Counted from the stretch's first letter, positions 7,087 to 15,531 are shown. The stretch: DNA of 32,617 bases from Pseudomonadales bacterium (GCA_029248675.1 JAQWIX010000027.1:1-32617); one strand, 5' to 3'. Numbers and translations: made by a program. The notes: generated by a model not told the origin, from the letters alone.

Positions 7087-8568
7087 CTAGCGAATTACCA
7101 CGTAGTAGAAGCGACTGTTGCGGAATATTCTCAGCAACAGTTGCCGAGAGTCTCGACGCACCGCGTCGCGCAGGGTGGCGATATCTTCAATGGCCACCCG
7201 ATTCGCACCAACAATGACATCCCCCGGACGCAGACCAAAGGCGTAGGCAGGACTGCGATTGGCAACCTCGGTAGCCACCACCCCGGCCCCTGGCATGGTT
7301 TCATCGCCACCGCGCAAATTCTGCAGTTCCACCCCACGCAGCCAAGGCGTCAGGCTCTTACCTGCCACTGCCTGCTGTTGATCGGCGACAATGCGCAACA
7401 TGGTGCTGGCCTGCTCACCCTGACGAACGTATTGCACCGCCACCTCATCACCAATAAACATGGTAGCCGCTTGAGCTGAGAAATCCGCCACACTGACGAT
7501 GGGGTTTTCACCCATTTGCACGATGACGTCCCCCGGCTCCAGTCCCGCCTGCTCCGCTGAGCTGCCTTTTTCAACGTCTACGATCACGACTCCTTGAGGC
7601 ATGCCGCCGGCAGATATCACGCCAAAGGCGCGAGCCAGCTCTCGGTTTAACGGCTGGACAATGGCACCCACAAAACCTCGGTTCACTTCGCCTTTTTCGA
7701 TGAGCTGAGCGGTGACCGCGCTGACCATGTTGGCGGGAATGGCAAAGCCAATGCCGATGTTGCCACCGGAGGGCGCAAAAATAGCGGTATTGATACCCAC
7801 CAAGCGACCATGGAGGTCCACCAAGGCTCCGCCAGAATTCCCCGGGTTAATGGGCGCGTCGGTTTGGATGAAGTCTTCGTAGCCTTCGATTCCTAAACCG
7901 CTTCGGCCCAGGGCACTGACGATGCCTGAGGTTACGGTCTGATTCAGGCCAAAGGGATTGCCAATGGCCACCACAAAGTCACCCACGCGAAGCCGTGCGC
8001 TGTTGGCATACTCGATGGCCGTTAGATCTTCAGCCTCCACTTGCAGCAGCGCCAGATCCACTTCGGGATCGGTACCGATAAGGGTCGCCTCCAGCGTTCT
8101 ACCATCAGACAAACCAATGCTGATTTCGTCAGCACCCTTAACCACGTGGGCATTGGTGACGATGTAACCCTGGCCGGAGTCAATCACCACACCGGATCCC
8201 GCGCTTTGAGTACGCCGATAGCGTTGGCGGCTCTTGGGTACATTGAAGAAGCGTCGAAAAAACGGGTCCTCCAGCAATCGATTACTCTCTCGCACCACCG
8301 AGCGTGTGGCGATGTTTACAACTGCCGGATTCACCCGCTCCAGCATATCCGCCAAACTGGGCAGAGGCTGAAGCGAACCCGGAGCACCCGACGATGGCAC
8401 CGCGGAAGGAAAGGACACGGGCATAATGCCAGCCATGGGCTGAGCCGATGGCAGAGCCGCCTTAACGGCGGCATCACCACTAACATTCACGGGCCAGATC
8501 AGGACATAAAGACACAGCAGCACAAGCCGCAAACGGCCTGTAAAAGAAGATTCCGATTTATGTGTCAT
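7087..8568 (-). CDS. Periplasmic serine protease, DegP/DegQ (HtrA) family
   Basis: This 493-residue trypsin-like protease and chaperone acts on misfolded envelope proteins. A hydrophobic N-terminus (about 12-30, LVLLCLYVLIWPVNV) is a signal peptide or anchor, followed by a long proline- and serine-rich linker. The catalytic triad is His141 (TNAHVV), Asp171 (EVDLALLQ) and Ser245 (GNSGGALV). The LPSLADMLERVNPAVVNI start and the LA-loop with FFRRFF match DegP/DegQ. Two PDZ domains follow (about 285-375 and 395-485). The ATG at 8568 has GGATGG upstream. It lies 33 bases after an MFS gene on the same strand, suggesting co-transcription, and converges on the ADH gene with only about 23 bases between. 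Confidence 0.93.
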   Translation of the reverse strand: MTHKSESSFTGRLRLVLLCLYVLIWPVNVSGDAAVKAALPSAQPMAGIMPVSFPSAVPSSGAPGSLQPLPSLADMLERVNPAVVNIATRSVVRESNRLLEDPFFRRFFNVPKSRQRYRRTQSAGSGVVIDSGQGYIVTNAHVVKGADEISIGLSDGRTLEATLIGTDPEVDLALLQVEAEDLTAIEYANSARLRVGDFVVAIGNPFGLNQTVTSGIVSALGRSGLGIEGYEDFIQTDAPINPGNSGGALVDLHGRLVGINTAIFAPSGGNIGIGFAIPANMVSAVTAQLIEKGEVNRGFVGAIVQPLNRELARAFGVISAGGMPQGVVIVDVEKGSSAEQAGLEPGDVIVQMGENPIVSVADFSAQAATMFIGDEVAVQYVRQGEQASTMLRIVADQQQAVAGKSLTPWLRGVELQNLRGGDETMPGAGVVATEVANRSPAYAFGLRPGDVIVGANRVAIEDIATLRDAVRRDSRQLLLRIFRNSRFYYVVIR

Positions 8569-8601
8569 GTTTCCATCCTGCCACCGATAGCCTTCCCAAA
8601 C

Positions 8602-9882
8602 TCAGCTTCCATTGCCCTGCGCCTGCTGCTCTGGCGTCACATCGCGATAGGCCGCCACCGAGACCCCAGAACTGGCGCTGATCACGATAACTAAGGCAAC
8701 CAAGGAAACGGCTAAACCAGCCAGATACGCGTAAGTATAGGTAGCACCTGAGGCCGCATCAAAGATCATACCCATGCCGTAAGGACCAAAGGCTAGACCC
8801 AGAACGCTGATGGCATTTGCACGGGCAAAAACCCGAGCGTAGATCTGTGCCGGATAAATTTCCGCCAGCCACAGGGGCTGGGTCATCAACAAATTGCCAA
8901 CGCTGAGACCAAACAGACCCGCGGCCAGCACCGCGAAGGTACCGCTAGGCGCCAGCGCAATGCAGGTCAGCCCTAAGGCCTGTAAACACACATTGCCAAT
9001 GGCGAACCGCCGAATGGGAATACGAGTAACCAACCAGCCCCCGATAAAGCGCCCGCTGATACTGCAAATGGAAAGCGCTTGAACCGCATAGGCCGCGGTT
9101 TGAAAATCAGCGATGAGCGCCACGCGACTGTACAGATGAGCAATGCCGCCTACTTGGGCAGCCATGATGAGCACATATGCCCCAGCCATAAGCAAGTAGA
9201 ATCGACTGTTCACCGCAGATGTGAATAGCGCCGCATTGTTAAGGGATGCTTCGGCACTTGGCTTGATTAGCGCACCGGGGGCTTGGCGAATCAGCAGCGA
9301 CAAGGGCACAAGAACGATGACCAGCAGCAGTCCTAGCATTGGCATGGTCTCCCCAACCCCTTGGGTGTTGAGCAACCAAGCAGAGATCGGCGTCAGAACC
9401 ACACCGCCCAAGGATAGGCCTGTGGATGCTATTGCTAACGCCATGGACCGCTGAGGCCCGGGGAACCACTGAGTGATCAGCATTGTCGCAACGACAATGG
9501 ATACACCGGCATTGCCAATACCAAATAGCGTAAACAGCAGATATACCTGCCACACTTGGGTTGCTTGGCCTACGCTGCCAAGAGCCAGACCACTGATCAG
9601 CGCCCCGCCGATCATGATGACTCGAACGTGGTAGCGACTCAGCAGCGAAGCCACATACAGACCAGCAATCCCGCCCACCACAAAAAACAAGCTCACCGCA
9701 AAAGAAATCTGGGCAACCGGCGCCAGCAACTCTGCAGACAGCCGATTGATGTAAACCGACATATTGTAAAAACCCAGCCCGGAGCTGACGGTTTGCACCA
9801 ACAGCATGACAGCAACAATGACCCAACCGTAACGGTCCGCCTTATGGGATGGGGGCGTGTCTTGGGGCATAGGATTGTCCAT
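8602..9882 (-). CDS. MFS transporter (monocarboxylate/OFA-like)
   Basis: This 426-residue inner-membrane protein has about twelve hydrophobic segments. Its overall pattern, YGWVIVAVMLLVQTVSSGLGFYNMSVY near the N-terminus and TQWFPGPQRSMALAIASTGLSLGGV at about 137-161, is that of the oxalate/formate or monocarboxylate porter-like branch of the major facilitator superfamily. The substrate is unknown, probably a small organic acid. I use the ATG at 9882; a second ATG at 9870 is equally possible and neither has a strong Shine-Dalgarno. A good sigma-70-like promoter lies just upstream (9927-9955). It is divergent from the SDR gene and is followed closely by the HtrA gene. Confidence 0.88.
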   Translation of the reverse strand: MDNPMPQDTPPSHKADRYGWVIVAVMLLVQTVSSGLGFYNMSVYINRLSAELLAPVAQISFAVSLFFVVGGIAGLYVASLLSRYHVRVIMIGGALISGLALGSVGQATQVWQVYLLFTLFGIGNAGVSIVVATMLITQWFPGPQRSMALAIASTGLSLGGVVLTPISAWLLNTQGVGETMPMLGLLLVIVLVPLSLLIRQAPGALIKPSAEASLNNAALFTSAVNSRFYLLMAGAYVLIMAAQVGGIAHLYSRVALIADFQTAAYAVQALSICSISGRFIGGWLVTRIPIRRFAIGNVCLQALGLTCIALAPSGTFAVLAAGLFGLSVGNLLMTQPLWLAEIYPAQIYARVFARANAISVLGLAFGPYGMGMIFDAASGATYTYAYLAGLAVSLVALVIVISASSGVSVAAYRDVTPEQQAQGNGS

Positions 9883-9926
9883 TTAATTGTCGAACTCCGA
9901 CGCGACTCGGGTTTGCGCAGCCGACC

Positions 9927-9955
9927 ACTATAGAATCCGACCCTTGAAACGTCTA
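9927..9955 (-). promoter_or_regulatory. Sigma-70-type promoter for the MFS-HtrA genes
   Basis: On the minus strand TAGACG (9955-9950, four of six -35 matches) is separated by 17 bp from TATAGT (9932-9927, five of six -10 matches). Transcription would start near 9920, about 38 bases before the MFS ATG at 9882. It lies in the 137-bp divergent gap with the SDR gene. Confidence 0.5.
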
Positions 9956-10019
9956 TGTTGGCTCGCTTGGGCCAGCACCCGGAAATGCTGCGAAATAAAT
10001 AACTCAACAAGGAATCGTC

Positions 10020-10787
10020 GTGGAACTGAAAGACAAAATTATCGTTGTGACGGGTGGCGCCAGCGGAATTGGCCGGGAAATGTGCTTGCGTTTTGCTGAA
10101 GAAGGCGCCGCCAAAGTCATCGTCGCTGATCTTAACGGCGACGGCGCCCAAGCAGTAGCCAAGGAAATTGGCAGCGTTGGACACGCGGTAGATGTGCGCA
10201 ACGAGCAGGACATCATCAAGCTCATCGATGACACCGAAAGCCAATTTGGTCCCATCGACTTGTTCTGCTCCAACGCCGGCATACTCATCGGCAAGGACAT
10301 TTTTGAACCCGATGACGTGTGGCAGGCAATTTGGGAGGTCAACACCATGTCTCATGTTTGGGCCGCCAAACACTTAGTCCCCCGCATGATCGCCAGAGGC
10401 GGTGGCTACCTACTAAACACCGCTTCTGCCGCCGGCCTACTCAGTCAGATCGGATCCGCTACCTACGCGGTGACCAAACACGCAGCGGTGGCCTTGGCCG
10501 AGTGGCTGTCCATTACCTACGGCGATCAAGGCATCAAGGTGTCTGTCTTGTGTCCTCAAGCGGTTCGTACGGCGATGACGGCGGATGGCGCCGGCGTGGC
10601 AGCAGTGGACGGTATGATCGAACCGGAACAGGCGGTGAATGCTGTTGTGGAAACCCTGCGAGAAGAACGCTTCCTAGTGCTGCCGCATCCAGAGGTTGCC
10701 GAATACATGCAGCGCAAAACGTCAGACTATGACCGCTGGCTTAAGGGCATGCGTCGGCTGCAGGGTCTCTACGTGGAGGCCCAGTAA
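10020..10787 (+). CDS. SDR-family NAD(P)-dependent oxidoreductase
   Basis: This classical 255-residue short-chain dehydrogenase/reductase interconverts a carbonyl and an alcohol. The cofactor motif TGGASGIG is at 11-18, Asp37 at the end of strand two suggests NAD(H), and NAG lies at 85-87. The catalytic residues are Ser136, Tyr149 and Lys153 (YAVTK), with the usual Asn near 108 (EVNTMSH). The start is a GTG at 10020 with AAGGAA upstream; no better ATG exists. The gene stands alone, divergent from the MFS gene and convergent with coaX (3 bases apart). The substrate is not recognisable. Confidence 0.92.
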   Translation: MELKDKIIVVTGGASGIGREMCLRFAEEGAAKVIVADLNGDGAQAVAKEIGSVGHAVDVRNEQDIIKLIDDTESQFGPIDLFCSNAGILIGKDIFEPDDVWQAIWEVNTMSHVWAAKHLVPRMIARGGGYLLNTASAAGLLSQIGSATYAVTKHAAVALAEWLSITYGDQGIKVSVLCPQAVRTAMTADGAGVAAVDGMIEPEQAVNAVVETLREERFLVLPHPEVAEYMQRKTSDYDRWLKGMRRLQGLYVEAQ

Positions 10788-10790
10788 GCC

Positions 10791-11582
10791 TCAGCCTGCT
10801 TCGGCGTCGAGATAGCCGTTAAGGCGCAGGGCCTCAATCAGGCCAACCAAGATCAGGTCTGATACCACATGATCAAACAGATCTTCTCTGTGAAATAAGT
10901 TGGCGAAACCGCCGGTGGCAATAACCAACGGCGGCTCATCGGCGAATGATTCGGCACTTATACGTGAAACCAGCTCTCGCACCATACCCACATTGCTCCA
11001 GTACAAACCACTTTGAATGCTCTCTGTCGTGGTCTTACCTACGGCGGTGCGTGTGGGTTTGATTTCCACCGAGGGCAGCTTGGCGGTCTTTGCCTCCAAC
11101 GCCTCCATGGCCAGACGGATACCGGGCATGATGTTGCCCCCGAGAAATACTCGATCCTTTGTGATGGCGCACACGGTCGTTGCGGTACCGAAGTCCACTA
11201 CCACTAGGTTGCGATCTGGGAATAACTTGATGGCCCCCATGGCGTCGGCGATGCGATCGCTGCCAACTTCTTTAGGATCTTTGTAAGCAATCTTCAAACC
11301 GGTCTTTAGGCCAGGCCGTAGGATCATCGGCTCTAAGCTAAAGTACTTTTGACAGCAAGACCTCAGGGTGTAGTTCAGCTCAGGAACCACTGACGAAATG
11401 GCCACGATTTGTACCGCCTCGGGATCAACCCCATTCTCCCGCAAAGCGCTACGCAAAAACACGCCAATCTCATCCGATGTGCTTTGACCCGTGGAGGCAT
11501 AGCGAAATTGGCTGATCAGCTCTTCCTGCTGAAACACGCCGCAGTAAATCTGACTGTTACCCACATCCAACACTAAAATCAT
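10791..11582 (-). CDS. coaX: Type III pantothenate kinase
   Basis: CoaX phosphorylates pantothenate, the first committed step of coenzyme A synthesis. The 263-residue protein shows the ASKHA-fold signatures: VLDVGNSQIY at 4-13, GSDR at 107-110 (Asp109, catalytic base), VVVDFGTATTV at 127-137 and GGNIMPG further on. The type III enzyme is typically insensitive to CoA feedback and to many pantothenate analogues. Its ATG at 11582 overlaps the panC stop by four bases (ATGA), so translation is probably coupled. It is the last gene of the panB-panC-coaX operon. birA, often beside coaX in other bacteria, is absent here. Confidence 0.95.
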   Translation of the reverse strand: MILVLDVGNSQIYCGVFQQEELISQFRYASTGQSTSDEIGVFLRSALRENGVDPEAVQIVAISSVVPELNYTLRSCCQKYFSLEPMILRPGLKTGLKIAYKDPKEVGSDRIADAMGAIKLFPDRNLVVVDFGTATTVCAITKDRVFLGGNIMPGIRLAMEALEAKTAKLPSVEIKPTRTAVGKTTTESIQSGLYWSNVGMVRELVSRISAESFADEPPLVIATGGFANLFHREDLFDHVVSDLILVGLIEALRLNGYLDAEAG

Positions 11583-12385
11583 GACGCTATTTCCTGAAGA
11601 ACTTTGGCGGGACTGGTGACACTCACCGCCACATTATCGATCAAACGAACCGCCTGATCTGACTCACCCACCACCACGGCAGCGCACCGTCGTCCTCCAA
11701 CGGTTTTGACGTAGGCCACGTCAAAGCCTGCCTGTGCCAAGTCGGCTGCCGCTTCACCGTCAGTCTCGGCTTGGCCAAGAAGACCATTGAAGCGTCCGGC
11801 CAGTTGTCTGGCTTGAGGACTCAACAGCAGGTTACGCGACGACATGGCCAGACCATCGGTTTCGCGCACAATGTCACAGCCCACAATCTGGGTGGGTATG
11901 AAAAACGTCGCGCACATATCCTTGATCAAGGTGTATTGCTGAAAATCCTTAAGACCAAAGTAGGCTCTGTCTGGACGCACCATGTTCAGTAACTTCATGA
12001 CCACCGTCAACACGCCGGTGAAGTGTCCGGGTCGGTCGGAGCCGCAAAGGTCATTGGAAAACTCGTGCTCGCTGACCTGAAAGCGAAAATCATCCGCGTA
12101 CATTTGCGAGTAATCCGGCAGAAGCACTACGTCTACTCCGGCATCCTTGGCTGCCGCCAGATCCGCCTCCAGGGTGCTGGGGTACTTGGCTAGATCGTTG
12201 GGATCGTTGAACTGGGTGGCGTTTACGTAGATAGAGAGCACGGTCCCGTCGTTTTGCCGAACACTTTCTTGCAGCAAAGACAGATGGCCTTCATGCAAGG
12301 CACCCATGGTTGGCACAAAACCCACACTACCGCTCATGGTGGTCCGTAGCTGCTGCCACTGGTCCATACAGTGCAGGACTTTCAC
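11579..12385 (-). CDS. panC: Pantothenate synthetase (pantoate--beta-alanine ligase)
   Basis: PanC joins pantoate and beta-alanine with ATP through a pantoyl-adenylate. The 268-residue product has PTMGALHEGHLSL at 25-37, containing the HxGH ATP site, then YVNATQF, the LCGSDRPGHFTGVLTVVMKL block, GLKDFQQ and RETDGLAMSSRN (KMSKS-like). Two usual positions differ: VNATQF in place of the common VNPxQF, and GLKDFQ in place of GEKDxQ. The start is a GTG at 12385 whose GTGA overlaps the panB stop. The protein is slightly shorter than E. coli PanC (about 283). Confidence 0.95.
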   Translation of the reverse strand: MKVLHCMDQWQQLRTTMSGSVGFVPTMGALHEGHLSLLQESVRQNDGTVLSIYVNATQFNDPNDLAKYPSTLEADLAAAKDAGVDVVLLPDYSQMYADDFRFQVSEHEFSNDLCGSDRPGHFTGVLTVVMKLLNMVRPDRAYFGLKDFQQYTLIKDMCATFFIPTQIVGCDIVRETDGLAMSSRNLLLSPQARQLAGRFNGLLGQAETDGEAAADLAQAGFDVAYVKTVGGRRCAAVVVGESDQAVRLIDNVAVSVTSPAKVLQEIAS

Positions 12386-13170
12386 CGATAAATCTCTTCG
12401 CAGTTTGGAAACGCTCCGGCACTGACGTCGTGGTGAAACGCGTTCACCGCGCCGCTTAACTGAGCATGACCGTCCAAATAATGCCGCAAGAACTTCGGTT
12501 TAAATTGAGGCTGCATGCCCAGCATGTCTTGTAGCACCAACACTTGGCCGTCTGTATGCACGCCGGCACCGATACCAATGGTTGGGATATCCAGGCTACG
12601 GGTAATTTGGCGGCCAAGATTCTGAGGCACGCATTCAAGTACTAGTGCAAAACAGCCCGCTTCCTGCAGAGCCATGGCGTCTTGATAAATTTTTTCGGCG
12701 GCGGATTCGGTTCGGCCCTGAACCTTATGGCCGCCCAAACCTTCAACGGATTGAGGCGTCAGACCCAAGTGACCCATCACCGGCACGCCGGATTCCACCA
12801 CATGAGCAACGGTGTCCAACTGACCGGCTGCGCCCTCGATTTTGATGGCATTGCTGCCCGCCTGCATCAGTTCGCAAACGGCATCCAGCACCTCGTTGCG
12901 CTCTCGCCGAGCAGCCAAGAAAGGCATGTCGCCAACAATGAATTTATCCGGGGCGCCGCGCCGCACTGCTGCGATATGGGTGGCCATCATAGGCACTGTG
13001 GCGTGAACAGTGCTGCTAAATCCATGCATCACCATGGCCAAGCTGTCGCCCACAAGCAGGGTATCTAGGTCAGTGTCATTTAGTAGTTGCGCAGACCAAT
13101 AGTCGTAGCAGGTCACCATGGAAATTTTTTCCGACGCGACCTTACGACGATGAAAATCGTGAATGTTCAT
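12382..13170 (-). CDS. panB: 3-methyl-2-oxobutanoate hydroxymethyltransferase
   Basis: PanB transfers a hydroxymethyl group from 5,10-methylene-tetrahydrofolate to 2-oxoisovalerate, making ketopantoate. The 262-residue TIM barrel carries LLVGDSL at about 38-44 (Asp42, metal ligand), VGDMPF at 79-84 (Asp81, metal ligand), AIKIEG at about 108-113, PVMGHLGLTPQ near 130-140 and the catalytic Glu in LVLECVP, with IGIGAG later. The ATG at 13170 has a good GGAGA upstream. It heads the pan operon, with a 376-bp upstream region holding dyads and a tandem repeat. Neither panE (ketopantoate reductase) nor panD is present in the window. Confidence 0.96.
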   Translation of the reverse strand: MNIHDFHRRKVASEKISMVTCYDYWSAQLLNDTDLDTLLVGDSLAMVMHGFSSTVHATVPMMATHIAAVRRGAPDKFIVGDMPFLAARRERNEVLDAVCELMQAGSNAIKIEGAAGQLDTVAHVVESGVPVMGHLGLTPQSVEGLGGHKVQGRTESAAEKIYQDAMALQEAGCFALVLECVPQNLGRQITRSLDIPTIGIGAGVHTDGQVLVLQDMLGMQPQFKPKFLRHYLDGHAQLSGAVNAFHHDVSAGAFPNCEEIYR

Positions 13171-13256
13171 CTTTTTCTCCGGTACCTGTCCTGATTCGTC
13201 GCGTGTTGCACGCTGTGAATCCCTTTCGGGCGGATCAAGTCCTATTTATGTATTTT

Positions 13257-13275
13257 GAGAAAACAGAGTTTTCTC
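13257..13275. promoter_or_regulatory. Perfect 8-bp dyad upstream of panB
   Basis: GAGAAAAC (13257-13264) and GTTTTCTC (13268-13275) are exact inverted repeats separated by AGA. The site is about 90-105 bp before the panB ATG. It could be an operator for the pan operon. A hairpin with a 3-nt loop in RNA is also possible. Confidence 0.35.
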
Positions 13276-13331
13276 GCCCCTCGGTTTTGTTGCGCAGGCC
13301 GGGTCAACCATCGATCTGCCGTCATCCCTCT

Positions 13332-13366
13332 TACGCTCTTGTAATACGCTCTTGTAATACGCTCTT
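13332..13366. repeat. 13-bp tandem repeat (2.7 copies)
   Basis: The unit TACGCTCTTGTAA occurs at 13332-13344 and 13345-13357, with a partial third copy TACGCTCTT at 13358-13366. Copies are identical. It lies about 160 bp upstream of panB and outside any supported gene. It may be a slippage-prone minisatellite or an iterated binding site. Confidence 0.85.
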
Positions 13367-13504
13367 AGCGTCTCGGTCTGGCGGCTGTGAAGCCCATAGA
13401 TCCGAGCGCAGGGCAAAGGTAATCCAAGAACCTAGAAAAAATCAATAATGAAAAACAGTGAGATTTTGGTGAGCCCAAAACGATCCGTGAGCTGCCGGGC
13501 AGTC

Positions 13505-13538
13505 AGGGAAAAACCAAAGGCTTCTCTGCCCCAGAAGC
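13505..13538 (-). terminator. Likely terminator of the Cox-like operon
   Basis: In the leftward RNA a stem GCTTCT/AGAAGC (13538-13533 and 13525-13520) with a 7-nt loop is followed by CTTTGG and then five U (about 13513-13509). It begins nine bases after the stop of the CoxM-like gene at 13547. The stem is short, but position and U-rich tail fit an intrinsic terminator. Confidence 0.5.
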
Positions 13539-13546
13539 GCTAAGGC

Positions 13547-14356
13547 TCAGGACTCAGAACGAAGTTGAGCAACCGCCCGCTTACTCAGCACTTTTACTAA
13601 ATGGCTGCGGTATTCGGCGGAGGCGTGGATATCGCTGTTGAAGCCAACATCTGGCACGTCCACGGCATCCAAAGCCTCTTCGGTAAAGGAATTGTTCAGC
13701 GCATCTTCAAGTGCACAGGCGCGAAACGCACAGGGTCCAGCACCAGTAACACCCACACGGATGCCATTGTCGTGCTCTGCGATCAGAACACCCACAACCG
13801 CATACCCCGATGCCGGATGCCGGAACTTTTGATAGGTCGCTCGCCGAGGTATGGCGAAGTCTACGGCTACAACAATGTCTTCCGCAGCCAGCGCAGTTTC
13901 AAACAGGTCACGAAAAAAGTCTTCAACCGCAATCTGACGGTCTTGGGTATGAATCGTGGCTTGCAAACCCACCAACGCCGCAGGCCAATCTGCAGCGGGA
14001 TCGCTGTTAGCGATAGAACCGCCCAGAGTGCCGCGGTTTCGCACTTGGTTATCGCCTATAGCACCGGCAACCTGTGCCAGCACGGGCAACTGTTCCAACA
14101 CTAGGGCGCTATTGGCTACGTCATTGTGGCAGGTCAGTGCGCCGATCCGGATTTTGCCATCGCCATCCAGCCGTTCCACGCCCTGAAGCTCGGCCAAGCC
14201 GGATAAATCAATCAGATCCGAAGGCGCAGCCAAGCGCTGCTTCATGCTTGGAATCAGCGTCATGCCGCCGCTTAAGTACATGGGGTCTTCGGCTTGAGCA
14301 AAGAGTGACCGCGCGGAATCTAAACTGTCGGGTCGGTGGTAATCGAAGGAATACAT
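13547..14356 (-). CDS. FAD-binding medium subunit, CoxM/xanthine dehydrogenase family
   Basis: This 269-residue protein matches the FAD subunit of molybdenum hydroxylases, which passes electrons from the 2Fe-2S subunit to the final acceptor. LSGGMTLIPSMKQRL at about 28-42 is the first FAD motif (usually AGGTxLxxxM). A second motif near 102-121 includes NRGTLGGSIANSDPAADWP. A CO-dehydrogenase-type C-terminal domain follows. The ATG at 14356 lies three bases after the stop of the 2Fe-2S gene. It is last in the operon; the next expected gene, the large molybdopterin subunit, is absent. Confidence 0.9.
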   Translation of the reverse strand: MYSFDYHRPDSLDSARSLFAQAEDPMYLSGGMTLIPSMKQRLAAPSDLIDLSGLAELQGVERLDGDGKIRIGALTCHNDVANSALVLEQLPVLAQVAGAIGDNQVRNRGTLGGSIANSDPAADWPAALVGLQATIHTQDRQIAVEDFFRDLFETALAAEDIVVAVDFAIPRRATYQKFRHPASGYAVVGVLIAEHDNGIRVGVTGAGPCAFRACALEDALNNSFTEEALDAVDVPDVGFNSDIHASAEYRSHLVKVLSKRAVAQLRSES

Positions 14357-14359
14357 CTA

Positions 14360-14851
14360 CTAGGCCCCCTTCGCTTTCGACGACAATTCCGCCGCGCCCT
14401 TGGCCACGGCAGCCACAATGTTCTGATATCCGGTGCAGCGGCAAATGTTGCCTTCCAACCCATGACGAATGGCGTCGCTATCCAGTGGTTTGGATTGGGA
14501 CTGGGCATCGGTTACCAGATCAATGGCCTGCATAATCATGCCAGGCGTGCAAAACCCGCACTGCAAGCCATGACAGTCCTGAAACGCCGCTTGCATTGGA
14601 TGAAGGTCATCGGTGCTGCCGATGCCTTCGATGGTTACCACCTGGGCACCCTGAGCCTGAACCGCCAGCACTGAACAGGACTTCACCGCCCGACCGTCGA
14701 GATGCACCGTACACGCGCCACATTGGGAGGTATCACAGCCCACATGAGTACCCGTTAACCCAAGCTGCTCTCGCAGCACATTGACCAGCAACGTATTGGC
14801 GGCAACCTCTACATTCTGCACTTGTCCGTTTACGGTGATGGCAACGTTCAT
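14360..14851 (-). CDS. 2Fe-2S small subunit, CoxS/xanthine dehydrogenase family
   Basis: This 163-residue iron-sulphur subunit relays electrons from a molybdopterin site to FAD. The N-terminal plant-type ferredoxin cluster uses Cys39, Cys44, Cys47 and Cys59 (GCDTSQCGAC...SC). The C-terminal four-helix cluster uses Cys98 and Cys101 (QCGFC) and Cys137 and Cys139 (CRC), with Gln97 at the position that contacts the molybdenum cofactor. The open frame reaches 14869, but I start at the ATG at 14851: MNVAITVNG is the usual beginning and GGGGAGA lies nine bases upstream. The intact Gln97 and cysteines suggest it still docks a molybdopterin subunit, although none is encoded nearby. Confidence 0.93.
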   Translation of the reverse strand: MNVAITVNGQVQNVEVAANTLLVNVLREQLGLTGTHVGCDTSQCGACTVHLDGRAVKSCSVLAVQAQGAQVVTIEGIGSTDDLHPMQAAFQDCHGLQCGFCTPGMIMQAIDLVTDAQSQSKPLDSDAIRHGLEGNICRCTGYQNIVAAVAKGAAELSSKAKGA

Positions 14852-14882
14852 TGAATTATCTCTCCCCAAAACCCTTGGCTGG

Positions 14883-15509
14883 TTAAAGCGCCAGCACCAT
14901 GGCTGTTATCAACACCACGAAGGCAGAGGCCCAAATTAACCCAAGGCCATCTGTCGCTCGAGGCTCAGTTGCCTCTCCATTGGTGGAGGCCTGGTCGGCG
15001 CCGCCAGCCCCATCGGTTTCGGAAGCATCGACTTGGGCACTTTGCGCTTGCGCAAAGTGTTTACTAAAGGCGGCAAAAAAATCGTCTGCCATTTTTGCTG
15101 CGGTGCCGTCAACCAATCGCGAGCCTACCTGTGCAAGCTTGCCACCCACCGACGCCTGTACTTGATAGGTGAGCAGCGTGCTCGGTCCTTCTGGTGTTTC
15201 CGCTAGCGACTTGAGCTGAACTTGAGCCTGTCCCTTGGCAACTCCGGCTCCGCCTTTCACCTCACCACTGAGGGTATAGCTGTTCGGGGCTTGCACGTCG
15301 CTCAAAGTCAGGGCTGCTTTAAACACGGCGTTGACTGGCCCAACCTTGGCTCGCACGGCGGCCTGCAAGTTAAGGGGATCGATCTGCTCGATATTCTCGC
15401 ACCCGGGGATACTGGCCCCAAGCACCTCAGGATCGTTTAGTGCATTCCAAACGACCTGAATGTCCCCGTCTATCTTGTACTCGCCTTGCTGCTGCAATTT
15501 CTGTCCCAA
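14883..15509 (-). CDS. CoxG-like SRPBCC protein with C-terminal membrane anchor
   Basis: The first about 150 residues match the CoxG/SRPBCC carbon-monoxide-dehydrogenase accessory family: VWNALNDPEVLGASIPGCE at about 20-38, then GPVNAVFKAALTL and GSRLVDGTAAKMADDFFAAF. A flexible acidic linker follows, and a hydrophobic segment at about 188-207 (LIWASAFVVLITAMVLAL) would anchor it in the inner membrane. In Oligotropha, CoxG helps recruit CO dehydrogenase to the membrane, so a recruiting role is inferred here. The only upstream start in frame is a TTG at 15509, because a TGA lies just before it; the Shine-Dalgarno is poor. It is between the MFS gene (22 bases) and CoxS. Confidence 0.85.
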   Translation of the reverse strand: MGQKLQQQGEYKIDGDIQVVWNALNDPEVLGASIPGCENIEQIDPLNLQAAVRAKVGPVNAVFKAALTLSDVQAPNSYTLSGEVKGGAGVAKGQAQVQLKSLAETPEGPSTLLTYQVQASVGGKLAQVGSRLVDGTAAKMADDFFAAFSKHFAQAQSAQVDASETDGAGGADQASTNGEATEPRATDGLGLIWASAFVVLITAMVLAL

Positions 15510-15531
15510 CGTCTGTTGTTGTCACCCAATA

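Larger units (their letters stand above)
13171..13546. other. 376-bp gap between panB and the CoxM-like gene
   Basis: No convincing gene is seen here on either strand. It holds the panB upstream region, an A/T-rich dyad (13257-13275), a 13-bp tandem repeat (13332-13366) and a likely terminator for the Cox-like operon (13505-13538). A 27-codon frame with AAGAGGG before its ATG lies on the minus strand near 13230-13320, but nothing supports it beyond that. I could not find a strong -35/-10 pair for panB. Confidence 0.6.

Noticed and set aside
13203-13448. An 81-codon rightward frame in the panB upstream gap.
   Set aside because: It starts with TTG, has no ribosome-binding site, reads through the tandem repeat and dyad, and shows no domain.
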